From assembly GCF_017115105.1 (NCBI RefSeq), contig NZ_JABXKH010000099.1:1-39864 (forward strand): 39,864 nt of DNA, read 5' to 3'. Shown here one piece after another: positions 17,112 through 25,394 of the stretch (position 1 is its first letter; each line of letters starts with the position of its first letter). The stretch is from Nostoc sp. NMS2 (GTDB taxonomy: Bacteria; Cyanobacteriota; Cyanobacteriia; Cyanobacteriales; Nostocaceae). A model generated the notes under the pieces. The model worked only from the letters and a program-made list of their open reading frames with translations. It made no database searches and was not told the DNA's origin. Made by a program: the position numbers and the translations under genes.

Positions 17112-17567
17112 TTATGGAGAATTTGCCATATATAATATCACTTGGCTAGCTAATTCTTCTAGAGAATAAACAATATTAATATCAGGACGTACCAGAGATG
17201 TTTGGATCTCTACGTCTTGTCTTCTAGAGTAATGGGGATGAATGCCGAGAAATAGAGGTTTATTTGTCATCGACCATGCACCCAGTTCATAAAGAACGAT
17301 AGGGCAGATACTTTCTTGGGGAAACCAGAAGAGAATAGCTTGGGCTAGTCGCAAATGTTTATGTTCCCACTCAATTTGTTTTCTGGATGCACTGGAGTCA
17401 TTAATTGGAAAATTAGTCCGACGGGGATTTAAAATTGTCCAAGATGAAGGTTTTAATAGCTGCAACATCTCTGCTTGCCAATCAGGGCAATCACTGATAC
17501 CACCAGCACAAAATATTGCTTGACTTTTGCCGTCAAACTCTCCTGGAGCCTCAATGTATTTATTCAT
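17112..17567 (-). CDS. nucleoside 2-deoxyribosyltransferase-like protein
   Basis: The 151-residue protein fits the Nuc_deoxyrib_tr_2 group: IFCAGGISDCPDWQAEMLQLL at the N-terminus, TILNPRRTNFPINDSS, then EQI-like KQIEWEHKHLRLAQAILFWFP, and IVLYELGAWSMTNKPLFLGIHPHYSRRQDVEIQT, where the Glu of YELG is the expected nucleophile and the Asp of NDSS may help bind substrate. Classical members exchange bases on deoxyribosides; others act on nucleotides in stress or phage-defence settings. It lies 45 bp downstream of an unknown gene that follows the TIR protein, probably in one operon, which makes a role in nucleotide or NAD-related conflict plausible. Confidence 0.78.
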   Translation of the reverse strand: MNKYIEAPGEFDGKSQAIFCAGGISDCPDWQAEMLQLLKPSSWTILNPRRTNFPINDSSASRKQIEWEHKHLRLAQAILFWFPQESICPIVLYELGAWSMTNKPLFLGIHPHYSRRQDVEIQTSLVRPDINIVYSLEELASQVILYMANSP

Positions 17568-17612
17568 CGAAAATTTGGGTGTGAAACCCCGTCATAAAGG
17601 ACGGCTTTACAT

Positions 17613-18122
17613 TCACAAGTAATAATCTATGCCAGCAATAACTGCAAGTGCCACAGCATATTGTTCTAAATCTTCTCTGAGCAATTCTAACTCACTTCTA
17701 AATTGGGCTTCTTTTTCCCAATCTTGTTCGTGTTTCTTGGGACTGACATCCAAGGAACGTTGTGCTTCCCAGGCTTGTAGTAAAGGATGCCATTTAGATA
17801 AAACCGGACGCAATCCTCGGTTGAGAACAGCGATCGCAATTCCTCCCACTGACTCACGAGAGCCACCAATATCAGGCCCCGCATCTTTGAGAATTTGTCG
17901 GGTAGTACCAAACAGGCTGTGTAAGGATGAAAGTGCTTCTCGTAACAAGCCTTGGTCTTGTTCGGAATCTAGAGGCTGGATGGCAATACGGGTAACAAGT
18001 TCTACATACAGCGACCAAGCCGCCTTACGTTCTGTGGAGTCGGGTTCCCATTCTGTCCCACCAATACCAAAGGGGAGGTTGACAGATACTTTCTTTAATT
18101 TTGCTGGATTTGGTTTGGGCAT
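17613..18122 (-). CDS. conserved hypothetical protein of the TIR operon
   Basis: I do not recognise this protein. From ATG 18122 it has 169 residues; a TTG at 18149 would extend it by nine and overlap the upstream TIR gene by eight bases. Neither start has a clear Shine-Dalgarno. The sequence is soluble and mainly helical, with a Gly-rich N-terminal LPFGIGGTEWEPDSTERKAAWSLYVELVTRIA segment, a central REALSSLHSLFGTTRQILKDAGPDIG segment, and a C-terminal FRSELELLREDLEQYAVALAVIAGIDYYL helix. Tight spacing to the TIR gene (19 bp or less) and to the deoxyribosyltransferase-like gene (45 bp) supports one operon. Confidence 0.72.
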   Translation of the reverse strand: MPKPNPAKLKKVSVNLPFGIGGTEWEPDSTERKAAWSLYVELVTRIAIQPLDSEQDQGLLREALSSLHSLFGTTRQILKDAGPDIGGSRESVGGIAIAVLNRGLRPVLSKWHPLLQAWEAQRSLDVSPKKHEQDWEKEAQFRSELELLREDLEQYAVALAVIAGIDYYL

Positions 18123-18141
18123 CGATAGATTTCTGGGTTGA

Positions 18142-21100
18142 TTATTCAAAATTGAGCGATTTGATATCTATAATTGCTTTTATTAACCGTTCTAAAGGTT
18201 CCTTTTCATCAACATTGTCAACAAAACGTACCCAATTTAATTCTTTGAGAAACAGTAGCTTTGGATCATTTGGCATCTCAGTGACATTTGGTAATAAAAC
18301 TGGAATCAAAGGCAAATCTTCGTTAACGAATCGACTGTTAAGCGATCGCAATTCTTGTAGTTGCCATTTTCCCAAACCATTAGGACTAATGAAGATGGCA
18401 GCTGATTTAACTTGCTGGATTCCTTGTTGTATAGCATCTTGAAAGCTCTTTCCGACAAGAATCTCCTTTTTATCCAGCCAAGGATTCAAACCTCGCTGTC
18501 GCAGTTGATTAGCGATCGCTTCTATTAAAGGTTTATCTTTACTATTGTGAGATAAAAAGACATCAAAATCATTGGTGGCAACTTTGCCTTGAATGATTGA
18601 AGTAGCGGTGTCAATCTCACGCTGTTTATCAGCAGCTTTATCCATCTGCGGAATAATAGAAGTAACTACTCCAATTTCGCGTTGAGCATCGGTATCTTTA
18701 TTTGTTAGCGGAATAAGGAAAGTCCGATCTACTGCCTTCAGACGTTCCTCTTTATCTAGCAGGGAAATCTGAGTATCACAAGCATTACAACGAATCCAGT
18801 TAAAACCAAACTCTCGCCTGCGTGTCGCCTGTAATTCAGTAATTGGTATTTTGCATTTGAGATTATGACAAACAAAAATGCGGCGACGGCGGATACTTTC
18901 TGGTAAAGCCTGCCGCTTCAGGTGGGTATGCACGTACTCTTCAAAATGCAGCCTTGTCTCCTCACTCGCTTCAGGTTTAAAGAACAGAGTTAACTCCGCT
19001 TTTCCTTCCTCAATATGGCGTAGCCAGATGCCACACTCACCAACCCTGGCTGTGAACATAGCGGCATTTTTCCACATTTCTTTGCGTTTAAAAATCTCGC
19101 TGCGAGATAAACGTACAACCAAGGTAGTGTATACATTTAATACAGCCCCCTCAAACTCAAAAATCACCGCTTTGCCTTCTGGATCAGGAGCTTCTGGCCA
19201 TTCGCGGGTAAACTGGGAGGGGAAGACTAGCAATGGTGCAGCCTCAGTCTGTACTCGCAAAGCAATTTCACGAGTCAATAATTCTTCTACCGTGTCAATT
19301 AAAAGTAATTTCTCCTGTTCTCTATTGGTGATGCGTTCATCTTCTGACATCTGAAACCGCCCCGCGAGTACGTCTTCTTCGACAATACAACCCATACCCT
19401 CTGGTTCATCTTTGGCGGCGTTTACAATTGCTGAGGCGTAAGCATCCAATAGTTCTGGTTGCAAAAGAATCAGATTGCCAAAGCTGAGTCTACGGATTAA
19501 ATCCCGCGACTCCACTAGCCGAATGCAAGTTTCAAACTTGTCTCGCACTTCTTTGGAATCAGCAATAGTATTATTGCTTTGCAAGAAGGCGCGGTAGAGA
19601 TCATCTACTTGAGATAACAGCCTTCGTAATTTTTTTTCTTGAATTAAGAAAACTTTGATTTTCTGAAATAATTCTGTAGAACTTACCTTTGGCAAATGCT
19701 CCCAGTCAATAGCTTGGCGAATGGCTGTAGTTAGTTCCTTGATTCCCAATCCTTCCTTAGCGCTAGTCTCAAAGTAACCATCAAAACCTAGTTCGCTAAC
19801 TAAAGCATTGATACGTGCTTTTGTCACACCAATGCTACCCCGGTCTACACGGGCGGATACTAAAAATTTTTTCAAAGCGATCGCAGAATTACCTGGTAAG
19901 TTTTGTGCTTGTCGTAAAGCCCGGTTCCAATAATATACTCCCGCAAAGGGTTCGGTTTCACTCCGGGCATCAAATACGATCAAGGCTACTGCCAATTCAT
20001 TTAAATACAACTGGTGAATCAGCCGATAACCTGGCTGTCCTGCTAAGTCCCACAAAAGGATTTCCCGCAATTCTTGGCGATCGTCGCTTAACTTGAACTC
20101 CTCTTTGTCAAAAGTCCAAACACGACGACCGTGAGTTGATTCTGTGGGGCGAAACTCTCTATTAGTTAACACCAAACTCAATCCAGATTTGCCTACACCA
20201 CTTTCACCCACTAGCACCACTTTAGCGTTTCTATATAAGTCAGAGGGATTCACCGGAGGTGCATTCAGCAAAATTTCTGGGTCTATTTGCCAAATGCGAA
20301 TGGCGATGTCTGCTTCACCCAAAGTTGCCAAAATGGGTTTTGTGGTGTGAAAAGCTAACCCAAAAGGCAACGATTTAAAAGTTGCTTCCTCTAAAACTGT
20401 TAAAGTTTCCCAAGTATCGCAGCGCCACAGACGAACAGTACCATCAGAAGATTTAGAAGCTAGCAATTTAGCATCATTAGAAAATTCCAAACAATTTACC
20501 GATGCTGTATGTCCTTCTAAAACAAATAATGTTTGCCCCGTTTGAGGATTCCACAAACGGATTGTATTGTCACGAGAAGCTGATGCTACCATCTGCCCAT
20601 CTGGAGACCATGCGACACTGTAAACATCTGCTGAATGTCCTACCAGAGTTTTTAGCAGTTTAGTTGTTTCTTTATCCCAAACTTTGATTGTGCTGTCGTG
20701 AGAAGCAGATGCCAGCATTTTCCCATCTGGCGACCATGCCAAACTATTCACTTGTCCCGAATGTCCTTCGATGGTTTTATATTGTTCTGTGTTGACATAC
20801 CCCAATATAATCGACCAATCATCGCCCATCCCACCGACAGCAAGTATCTGACTATCTGGAGACCATGCCATGCTCAGACAGACACCAGTATGCATATCAA
20901 TTGTCTTTTGGAGTTCGCCAGTCTCTGTTTTCCAAAAGCGGATAGTGTTATCAGCAGATCCAGAAGCAATTGATTTGCCATCTGGCGACCAAGCAACTGT
21001 CCAAACCCGTCCTTTATGACCCTCAAGGGTGCGTATGCATTCGCCAGTATCTACAGACCAAAGTTTAATTGTGCTATCAAATGATGGCGAGGCCAGCATC

Positions 21101-21210
21101 GTACCATCTAGAGACCATTCCACTCGACTTATTAACCCATTGTGCCCCCGAAGTGTATGTTTCAGTTGCCAACCAAATGGGATTTCACTGGGATTGACAG
21201 GATTTTTCAT
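18142..21210 (-). CDS. WD40 - GTPase - zinc ribbon - TIR multidomain protein
   Basis: The 1022-residue protein has, in order: seven WD40 repeats (about 17-310; e.g. GHKGRVWTVAWSPDGKSIASGSADNTIRFW); a Ras/Roc-like GTPase (about 328-500) with P-loop VGESGVGKSG (334-343), G3 WDLAGQPGY (387-395), a degenerate G4 (SARVDRG) and G5 ETSAKEG (481-487); a helical COR-like or winged-helix region to about 780; two CxxC-type pairs (CHNLKC and CNAC, about 795-825), probably a zinc ribbon; and a TIR domain (about 895-1010) with FDVFLSHNSKDKPLIEAI, LNPWLDKKEI and a Glu in KWQLQELRSL at the position of the NADase glutamate. The layout suggests a sensor (WD40), a nucleotide switch and an NAD-cleaving or signalling effector. 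It heads a three-gene operon and is divergent from a NACHT gene. Confidence 0.88.
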   Translation of the reverse strand: MKNPVNPSEIPFGWQLKHTLRGHNGLISRVEWSLDGTMLASPSFDSTIKLWSVDTGECIRTLEGHKGRVWTVAWSPDGKSIASGSADNTIRFWKTETGELQKTIDMHTGVCLSMAWSPDSQILAVGGMGDDWSIILGYVNTEQYKTIEGHSGQVNSLAWSPDGKMLASASHDSTIKVWDKETTKLLKTLVGHSADVYSVAWSPDGQMVASASRDNTIRLWNPQTGQTLFVLEGHTASVNCLEFSNDAKLLASKSSDGTVRLWRCDTWETLTVLEEATFKSLPFGLAFHTTKPILATLGEADIAIRIWQIDPEILLNAPPVNPSDLYRNAKVVLVGESGVGKSGLSLVLTNREFRPTESTHGRRVWTFDKEEFKLSDDRQELREILLWDLAGQPGYRLIHQLYLNELAVALIVFDARSETEPFAGVYYWNRALRQAQNLPGNSAIALKKFLVSARVDRGSIGVTKARINALVSELGFDGYFETSAKEGLGIKELTTAIRQAIDWEHLPKVSSTELFQKIKVFLIQEKKLRRLLSQVDDLYRAFLQSNNTIADSKEVRDKFETCIRLVESRDLIRRLSFGNLILLQPELLDAYASAIVNAAKDEPEGMGCIVEEDVLAGRFQMSEDERITNREQEKLLLIDTVEELLTREIALRVQTEAAPLLVFPSQFTREWPEAPDPEGKAVIFEFEGAVLNVYTTLVVRLSRSEIFKRKEMWKNAAMFTARVGECGIWLRHIEEGKAELTLFFKPEASEETRLHFEEYVHTHLKRQALPESIRRRRIFVCHNLKCKIPITELQATRRREFGFNWIRCNACDTQISLLDKEERLKAVDRTFLIPLTNKDTDAQREIGVVTSIIPQMDKAADKQREIDTATSIIQGKVATNDFDVFLSHNSKDKPLIEAIANQLRQRGLNPWLDKKEILVGKSFQDAIQQGIQQVKSAAIFISPNGLGKWQLQELRSLNSRFVNEDLPLIPVLLPNVTEMPNDPKLLFLKELNWVRFVDNVDEKEPLERLIKAIIDIKSLNFE

Positions 21211-21755
21211 AGAGCGGTTTTATTTTCAGATAATATATACGTACTCAATTCAAGCATTGGTTGGCTATAAGAATTATTGTTCTCTAACTTGGCAGAATGT
21301 CTGAGAAATATTAGATTCTTGCTTATTCCCTTTTTCTGGGTGGAATACTTTAGTTAAAGCCCACTTTTTTACTAGGGATTTAGGAGTATTTCGGATAATT
21401 AAGAGTTAGTGGCTTTTTAGACATCTTCCTTAAGACAATATATCAAATTTGTTTGGCATATAATTAGGAAAAATAAGGCATACAACGGCAATTTACGGCA
21501 ATTTGTAAAAACGTATTTATTTGAGTAGAATGGTAAGTTAGAGAATTTATGGACAAGCTCAAGAAAATCTTGATTAAAACGTTTTTTTATGGAAAAATGG
21601 GATACTCAACTGAAGATATTATGTATGAGAATACAGAACCCAATAAAAGTTTCGGATAAAGTTTTGGTACAAAGGCTGGACAATCTAAAATCTCTTGTAT
21701 CTTAAGGATACATTTTCATATTTATTAATATCAACCAATCACAGAGGACAAAAAA
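21211..21755. other. 545-bp divergent spacer between TIR and NACHT genes
   Basis: The spacer is AT-rich and should contain promoters for both defence-like transcription units. A short direct repeat ACGGCAATTT occurs twice near 21485-21505. A 37-codon frame starts at ATG 21549 but has no ribosome binding site or recognisable product. No other element was identified. Confidence 0.5.
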
Positions 21756-24179
21756 ATGGCATCAATTCAAGTCGAATCAAAAGTTTTTCAATCCTTAAAA
21801 CAAGCCTATTCAGAGAAGTTTGGCGGCTCACCAAGTTCTTTAATTAACAGATTAAATTCTATTTATTATCATTCAGAGGATAAAAACGACAATTTAATAG
21901 CTGATAGAACTATCCGGTCTTTTTTTAATGCTGCCACACCACCGAAAATGCAGGAGAAAAATCTCAATTATCTATGTAGAGTACTTCTAGACCAGAACAG
22001 CTATCAAGAAGCTTTAAGAAAAATCAGCAACATAGACTCTGATGTTGAAGGAGATTGGCTAGAACCTTATTGGAAGCATCTAGAAAGAAAGTGCAGCACA
22101 ATGCGAGTCCTAGATATGAATGAGCCAATACCTATAGATAGTATTTATGTAAATACATTTAAAATATTGAAGAATATTCAGGGACGCAGACAGCAAACAC
22201 TGGAATATTTACTAAATAGTTTAGAAATAGAATCTGCAACCGAGCAAAATTTTAGGCGGTTATTTTTCTCCAGCAATGAAGTTTCAATGCCATCATTAGA
22301 AGCTGCCATTCGGTACAAAAAGCTGATGATATTAGGCAAACCAGGAGCAGGTAAGACGACATTTTTAAAGTATCTAGCTCTGCACTTCTCCCTAGAAGAA
22401 TCGCTAGAAAAAGTTGTACCTGTTTTTATTCGTTTCCGAGATATATCCGAAAATCAATCTAATAAAAGTTTAACGGAAACCGTAATCTATGAATTTACCA
22501 AATATATCCCAGATTCCGAGAAAAAAGTGCGTAACTTACTAGAAACTGGACGCGCTTTAATTTTGTTAGATGGATTAGATGAAGTGAAGGTCGAAAATAA
22601 TAATATTTACCGACAAATTGATGATTTTACCAATTCATTCCCAGATAATCGTTTTATAATTACCTGTCGTAATGCAGCCTGTGATTATGTTTTTGATGAT
22701 TTTACAGAGGTAGAAATTGCCGATTTTGAAAAGGAAGAAATTAAGATGTTTGTTCACCAGTGGTTTCAAATCCGTGGAGAAGAAGAAATTAGCGATCGCT
22801 TTTTAGACAAATTAGAAGAAAATCAAGCAGTCAAAGAATTAGCCACAAGTCCTTTGCTGCTGACAATTTTATGTTTAACATTTGAAGATACCTATGATTT
22901 CTCTATAAATCGCTATGCACTATACGCAGATGCAGTAGATTCTCTCTTAAGAAGATGGGATACTAGCCGTCGGATAGAACGTAAACCCGATCTTTATCTG
23001 TCACGACAACGGAAAATTAATATGTTCAGTGAAATAGCTTATCATGGCTTCACTGATAACCCTCCTAAATTTCTATGGCATCAGTGGGAATTGGAAAAGC
23101 AAATTGTGCAATTTTTGCAGAATATTATTGCTGAAATAGATTCACGAGAAGCGTTAAGAATTATTGAAGCCAACTATGGTTTATTAATTCAACAATCTAA
23201 GGGAATATATTCTTTTTCTCATCTGACTTTTCAGGAATTTTTTGCGGCGGAATACATAGTAGAAAATCGTGAACCAGAATTCTTAAAAAAGTTTGTTGAA
23301 CAAAACTTAATAGTACGTCAATGGCGAGAAGTATTTATTTTAATTACTGAGCGATTGAGTAATGCTGATGAATTTATCAAACTAATGTTTAAGTGTACCC
23401 ATGACATTGTAAAAGACAGTCAGGGGTTGCAAGATATGCTTAATTGGCTACATAGAATGACAACTAAAGCTCAGATCGACTCTAGCTCTTGGAGAGCTTA
23501 TTACTTAGCAATTGATTTAGATGTTGACCTTTACATTAGTCGTGACATTGAAATTGACCGGACGACCTTTGCAAAATTTGCAACAGAGATTAGAAAATAT
23601 AACGACAATCATAGTCAATTACTTGCTTCTAAACCAAGAGCTTTACTAATTTCCCGATTAGCAGCCATTCATGCTTTAGCTGTGGATCGTTCTCATGGAG
23701 ATATGCCTAATGAAAATCAATATGTAAGCCTGAAGACTTCAAATGAATTTACCATTGAACGGCTGCAAATTGGTAATGATACAGAGGTTGATATTAATCA
23801 AAAACTAGATTTTGCAATTCAAAAAGCCCAAGAATCAAATCTAACTGATTTAGCTAGAGAATTGATTGATTTGCAAAATCGTCATCCATTGAGTCATGCT
23901 GCTAATCAAGAATGGGAAAAATGGGCAGAAGAATTACGACAACTTATGCTTAAACATCTTGATGCTGGTTATAAAGTCAACCTTGCATCCGCAGATGTCA
24001 AAGCTTTGGAACATTATATTTATGCAAATTACCTATTATTTGATTGTGTTTCTAGAGGAATTTATTGTTCTAGAGAACTGCGTGAGGAAATTCTAGATAA
24101 TTTGCTATTACCTACAGATGAAATACTACCTCATTTACTAAGCGGTTATGATGTCAATAACACTTCTTTAAAAGAATAG
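21756..24179 (+). CDS. NACHT-domain STAND NTPase
   Basis: The 807-residue protein has an N-terminal ~85-residue helical, HTH-like module (SLINRLNSIYYHS...IADRTIRSFFNAATPPKMQEKNLNYLCRVLL), a linker with MRVLDMNEPIPIDSIYVNTFKIL typical of cyanobacterial NACHT proteins, and a NACHT ATPase (about 185-480): Walker A GKPGAGKTT (194-202), Walker B LILLDGLDE (268-276), sensor-like FIITCRN (300-306) and TSPLLLTILCLTF. The winged-helix end is SFSHLTFQEFFAAEYI (about 485-500). The C-terminal 300 residues are helical, without LRR, WD40 or TPR repeats. Bacterial NACHT proteins include anti-phage NLR-like systems. No separate effector domain is recognised, so the N- or C-terminal helical part may be the effector. 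It is divergent from the TIR operon. Confidence 0.88.
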   Translation: MASIQVESKVFQSLKQAYSEKFGGSPSSLINRLNSIYYHSEDKNDNLIADRTIRSFFNAATPPKMQEKNLNYLCRVLLDQNSYQEALRKISNIDSDVEGDWLEPYWKHLERKCSTMRVLDMNEPIPIDSIYVNTFKILKNIQGRRQQTLEYLLNSLEIESATEQNFRRLFFSSNEVSMPSLEAAIRYKKLMILGKPGAGKTTFLKYLALHFSLEESLEKVVPVFIRFRDISENQSNKSLTETVIYEFTKYIPDSEKKVRNLLETGRALILLDGLDEVKVENNNIYRQIDDFTNSFPDNRFIITCRNAACDYVFDDFTEVEIADFEKEEIKMFVHQWFQIRGEEEISDRFLDKLEENQAVKELATSPLLLTILCLTFEDTYDFSINRYALYADAVDSLLRRWDTSRRIERKPDLYLSRQRKINMFSEIAYHGFTDNPPKFLWHQWELEKQIVQFLQNIIAEIDSREALRIIEANYGLLIQQSKGIYSFSHLTFQEFFAAEYIVENREPEFLKKFVEQNLIVRQWREVFILITERLSNADEFIKLMFKCTHDIVKDSQGLQDMLNWLHRMTTKAQIDSSSWRAYYLAIDLDVDLYISRDIEIDRTTFAKFATEIRKYNDNHSQLLASKPRALLISRLAAIHALAVDRSHGDMPNENQYVSLKTSNEFTIERLQIGNDTEVDINQKLDFAIQKAQESNLTDLARELIDLQNRHPLSHAANQEWEKWAEELRQLMLKHLDAGYKVNLASADVKALEHYIYANYLLFDCVSRGIYCSRELREEILDNLLLPTDEILPHLLSGYDVNNTSLKE

Positions 24180-24338
24180 AATCTTCACAAATTATCGAAA
24201 CAAAATATATGCGTCATTCGCCAGAATACAGAAAAGGTATTTTGAACTAAAAAGCGGATGAATTAAGGGGTTTAAGACTCCCGCTAAAGATTTCCTCTTT
24301 AGTGGTTTTCTCTACGAGACGCAAGCGCGAACAATCCT

Positions 24339-24455
24339 GACTTTTCACATTAGACATCTCCGAAAAAGAATGTAGAGACTTAGCAGTGCTACGTCTCTAC
24401 AAGGGTTTTGGAAATCATATTTAATTTCTGGAGATGTCTAATATGTGGAAAAGTC
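24339..24455. repeat. 117-bp inverted-repeat element
   Basis: The left arm GACTTTTCACATTAGACATC and the right arm (read inward GACTTTTCCACATATTAGAC) are imperfect inverted repeats of about 28 bases. The centre is a second palindrome, GTAGAGACTTAGCAGTGCTA followed by CGTCTCTAC, a type of hairpin dispersed in Nostoc genomes. No coding capacity. Confidence 0.7.
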
Positions 24456-24529
24456 CACCGAAAACCTAACCCCCTAACCCCCTTCCCGTGTCGGGAAGGG
24501 GGAAAATTCAAAGTCTCTCTCTTTTTAGG

Positions 24530-24694
24530 CTACGGTGTACACACAAGTCTTTGAGAGTTGCCTCACAAGCTTTTGATCCCCCCTAACCCCCCTTAAAAAA
24601 GGGGGAACCGGAGTCAAAGTCCCCCTTTTTATCGGGGGATTTAGGGGGATCTTCAACGATTTTGGTTTTCTAGAAAGATGTGTGTACACCTTAG
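24530..24694. mobile_element. MITE-like element, family A copy 2
   Basis: Ends are inverted repeats: CTACGGTGTACACACAAGTC on the left and CTAAGGTGTACACACATC read from the right, matching the copy at 2944-3110. Flanking 9-mers CTTTTTAGG (24521-24529) and CCTTTTAGG (24695-24703) differ by one base and look like a target duplication. The interior is a GATCCCCCCTAA/TTAGGGGGATC palindrome with a pair of TAAAAAAGGGGG-type repeats. No transposase. Confidence 0.68.
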
Positions 24695-24757
24695 CCTTTT
24701 AGGAGAGAGAAATAGAAGTGAGGTTTTCCAGATGACCTGAATTGTCAGGCGAACAAT

Positions 24758-24815
24758 TAGGGACTGACAAGAAATAAATTATCCAATCTTGTGGGGTGGA
24801 CATCTTGTCCGTCCC
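24758..24815 (-). repeat. interspersed repeat shared with the window start
   Basis: TTAGGGACTGACAAGAAATA, then AATTATCCAATCTTGTGGGG and TGGACATCTTG, match the reverse complement of about 27-77 with few differences. Confidence 0.7.
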
Positions 24816-24860
24816 CACAAGAAGTAGTTGAGTATTTTTTATTTGGAAGTACCTTAGTGG

Positions 24861-25020
24861 GGAGCATCCCAATGCAAGCTTAAATCTTTTCCCTCATCCC
24901 CAGCCCCTCTCCCATGTTTGGGAGAGGGGAGACATAACTCTAGTTCCCCTTCTCCCAAAGATGGGAGAAGGGGTTAGGGGATGAGGGCTATCAAGGTTTT
25001 TGCACATTTGGGATGCTCCC
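24861..25020. mobile_element. MITE-like element with perfect 9-bp target duplication
   Basis: The 160-bp element starts GGAGCATCCCAATGCAAGC and ends CACATTTGGGATGCTCCC, near-perfect inverted ends. It is flanked by identical 9-bp direct repeats CCTTAGTGG at 24852-24860 and 25021-25029. Internally, TCTCCCATGTTTGGGAGA and TTCTCCCAAAGATGGGAGAA are further hairpins. It has no coding capacity and must have been moved by a transposase in trans. Confidence 0.8.
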
Positions 25021-25199
25021 CCTTAGTGGCGGGTTTGAATCCCCGACTGATAGCGAGCAGAAAGCGAGTTTTCTCGCAAAGGGAGATATGCGAACAAGCG
25101 TCTTGATTCTGACCGGAGGCGGAGCAATCCAGGTTCCACTTCTGTTAGCGATAGCGGGGCGTTTAGCCCATTATGACTTCTTCTTCAATGAGGATTAGC

Positions 25200-25301
25200 A
25201 GAATGCCAATTCAATAATTTCAGAAACTTAAAAACTTTTTGTCTTCCCAAGTACAAAAACTTGGTTGTAAAAAATCTGGTTTCATACTGAATCGGCATTC
25301 T
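25200..25301. repeat. 102-bp inverted-repeat element
   Basis: AGAATGCCAATTCA (25200-25213) and TGAATCGGCATTCT (25288-25301) are inverted repeats with one mismatch, around an AT-rich core. It may be a small MITE or the ends of an internally deleted insertion sequence; it lies about 90 bp upstream of the antiporter gene. Confidence 0.6.
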
Positions 25302-25394
25302 ATTAAGATATGTCCAAAAATTCTAATGTTCATATCAAGATTGTTCTAAGAAAATCGTGATATACTTCTCCTTGTTGATACTGGTGTAACGAGA

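Larger units (their letters stand above)
24180..25394. other. 1.2-kb gene-free cluster of inverted-repeat elements
   Basis: No supportable coding region. It holds at least four palindromic elements (24339-24455, 24530-24694, 24861-25020, 25200-25301) and a copy of the dispersed repeat from 27-77 (about 24758-24815). A 61-codon frame at 25013-25198 includes the end of one element and looks non-coding, but the 25021-25198 sequence is GC-richer than its surroundings and could be a remnant of a lost gene or transposon end. Confidence 0.65.

Noticed and set aside
21549..21659. A 37-codon frame in the TIR-NACHT spacer
   Set aside because: No ribosome binding site, AT-rich chance composition and no recognisable protein.
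25021..25045. Possible tRNA T-arm (GGGTTTGAATCCCC)
   Set aside because: The stem does not pair properly as a T-arm and no acceptor, D or anticodon arm could be found nearby.
25013..25198. A 61-codon frame beginning in the end of a MITE
   Set aside because: Its start lies in the element terminus and flanking duplication; no ribosome binding site or recognisable family.
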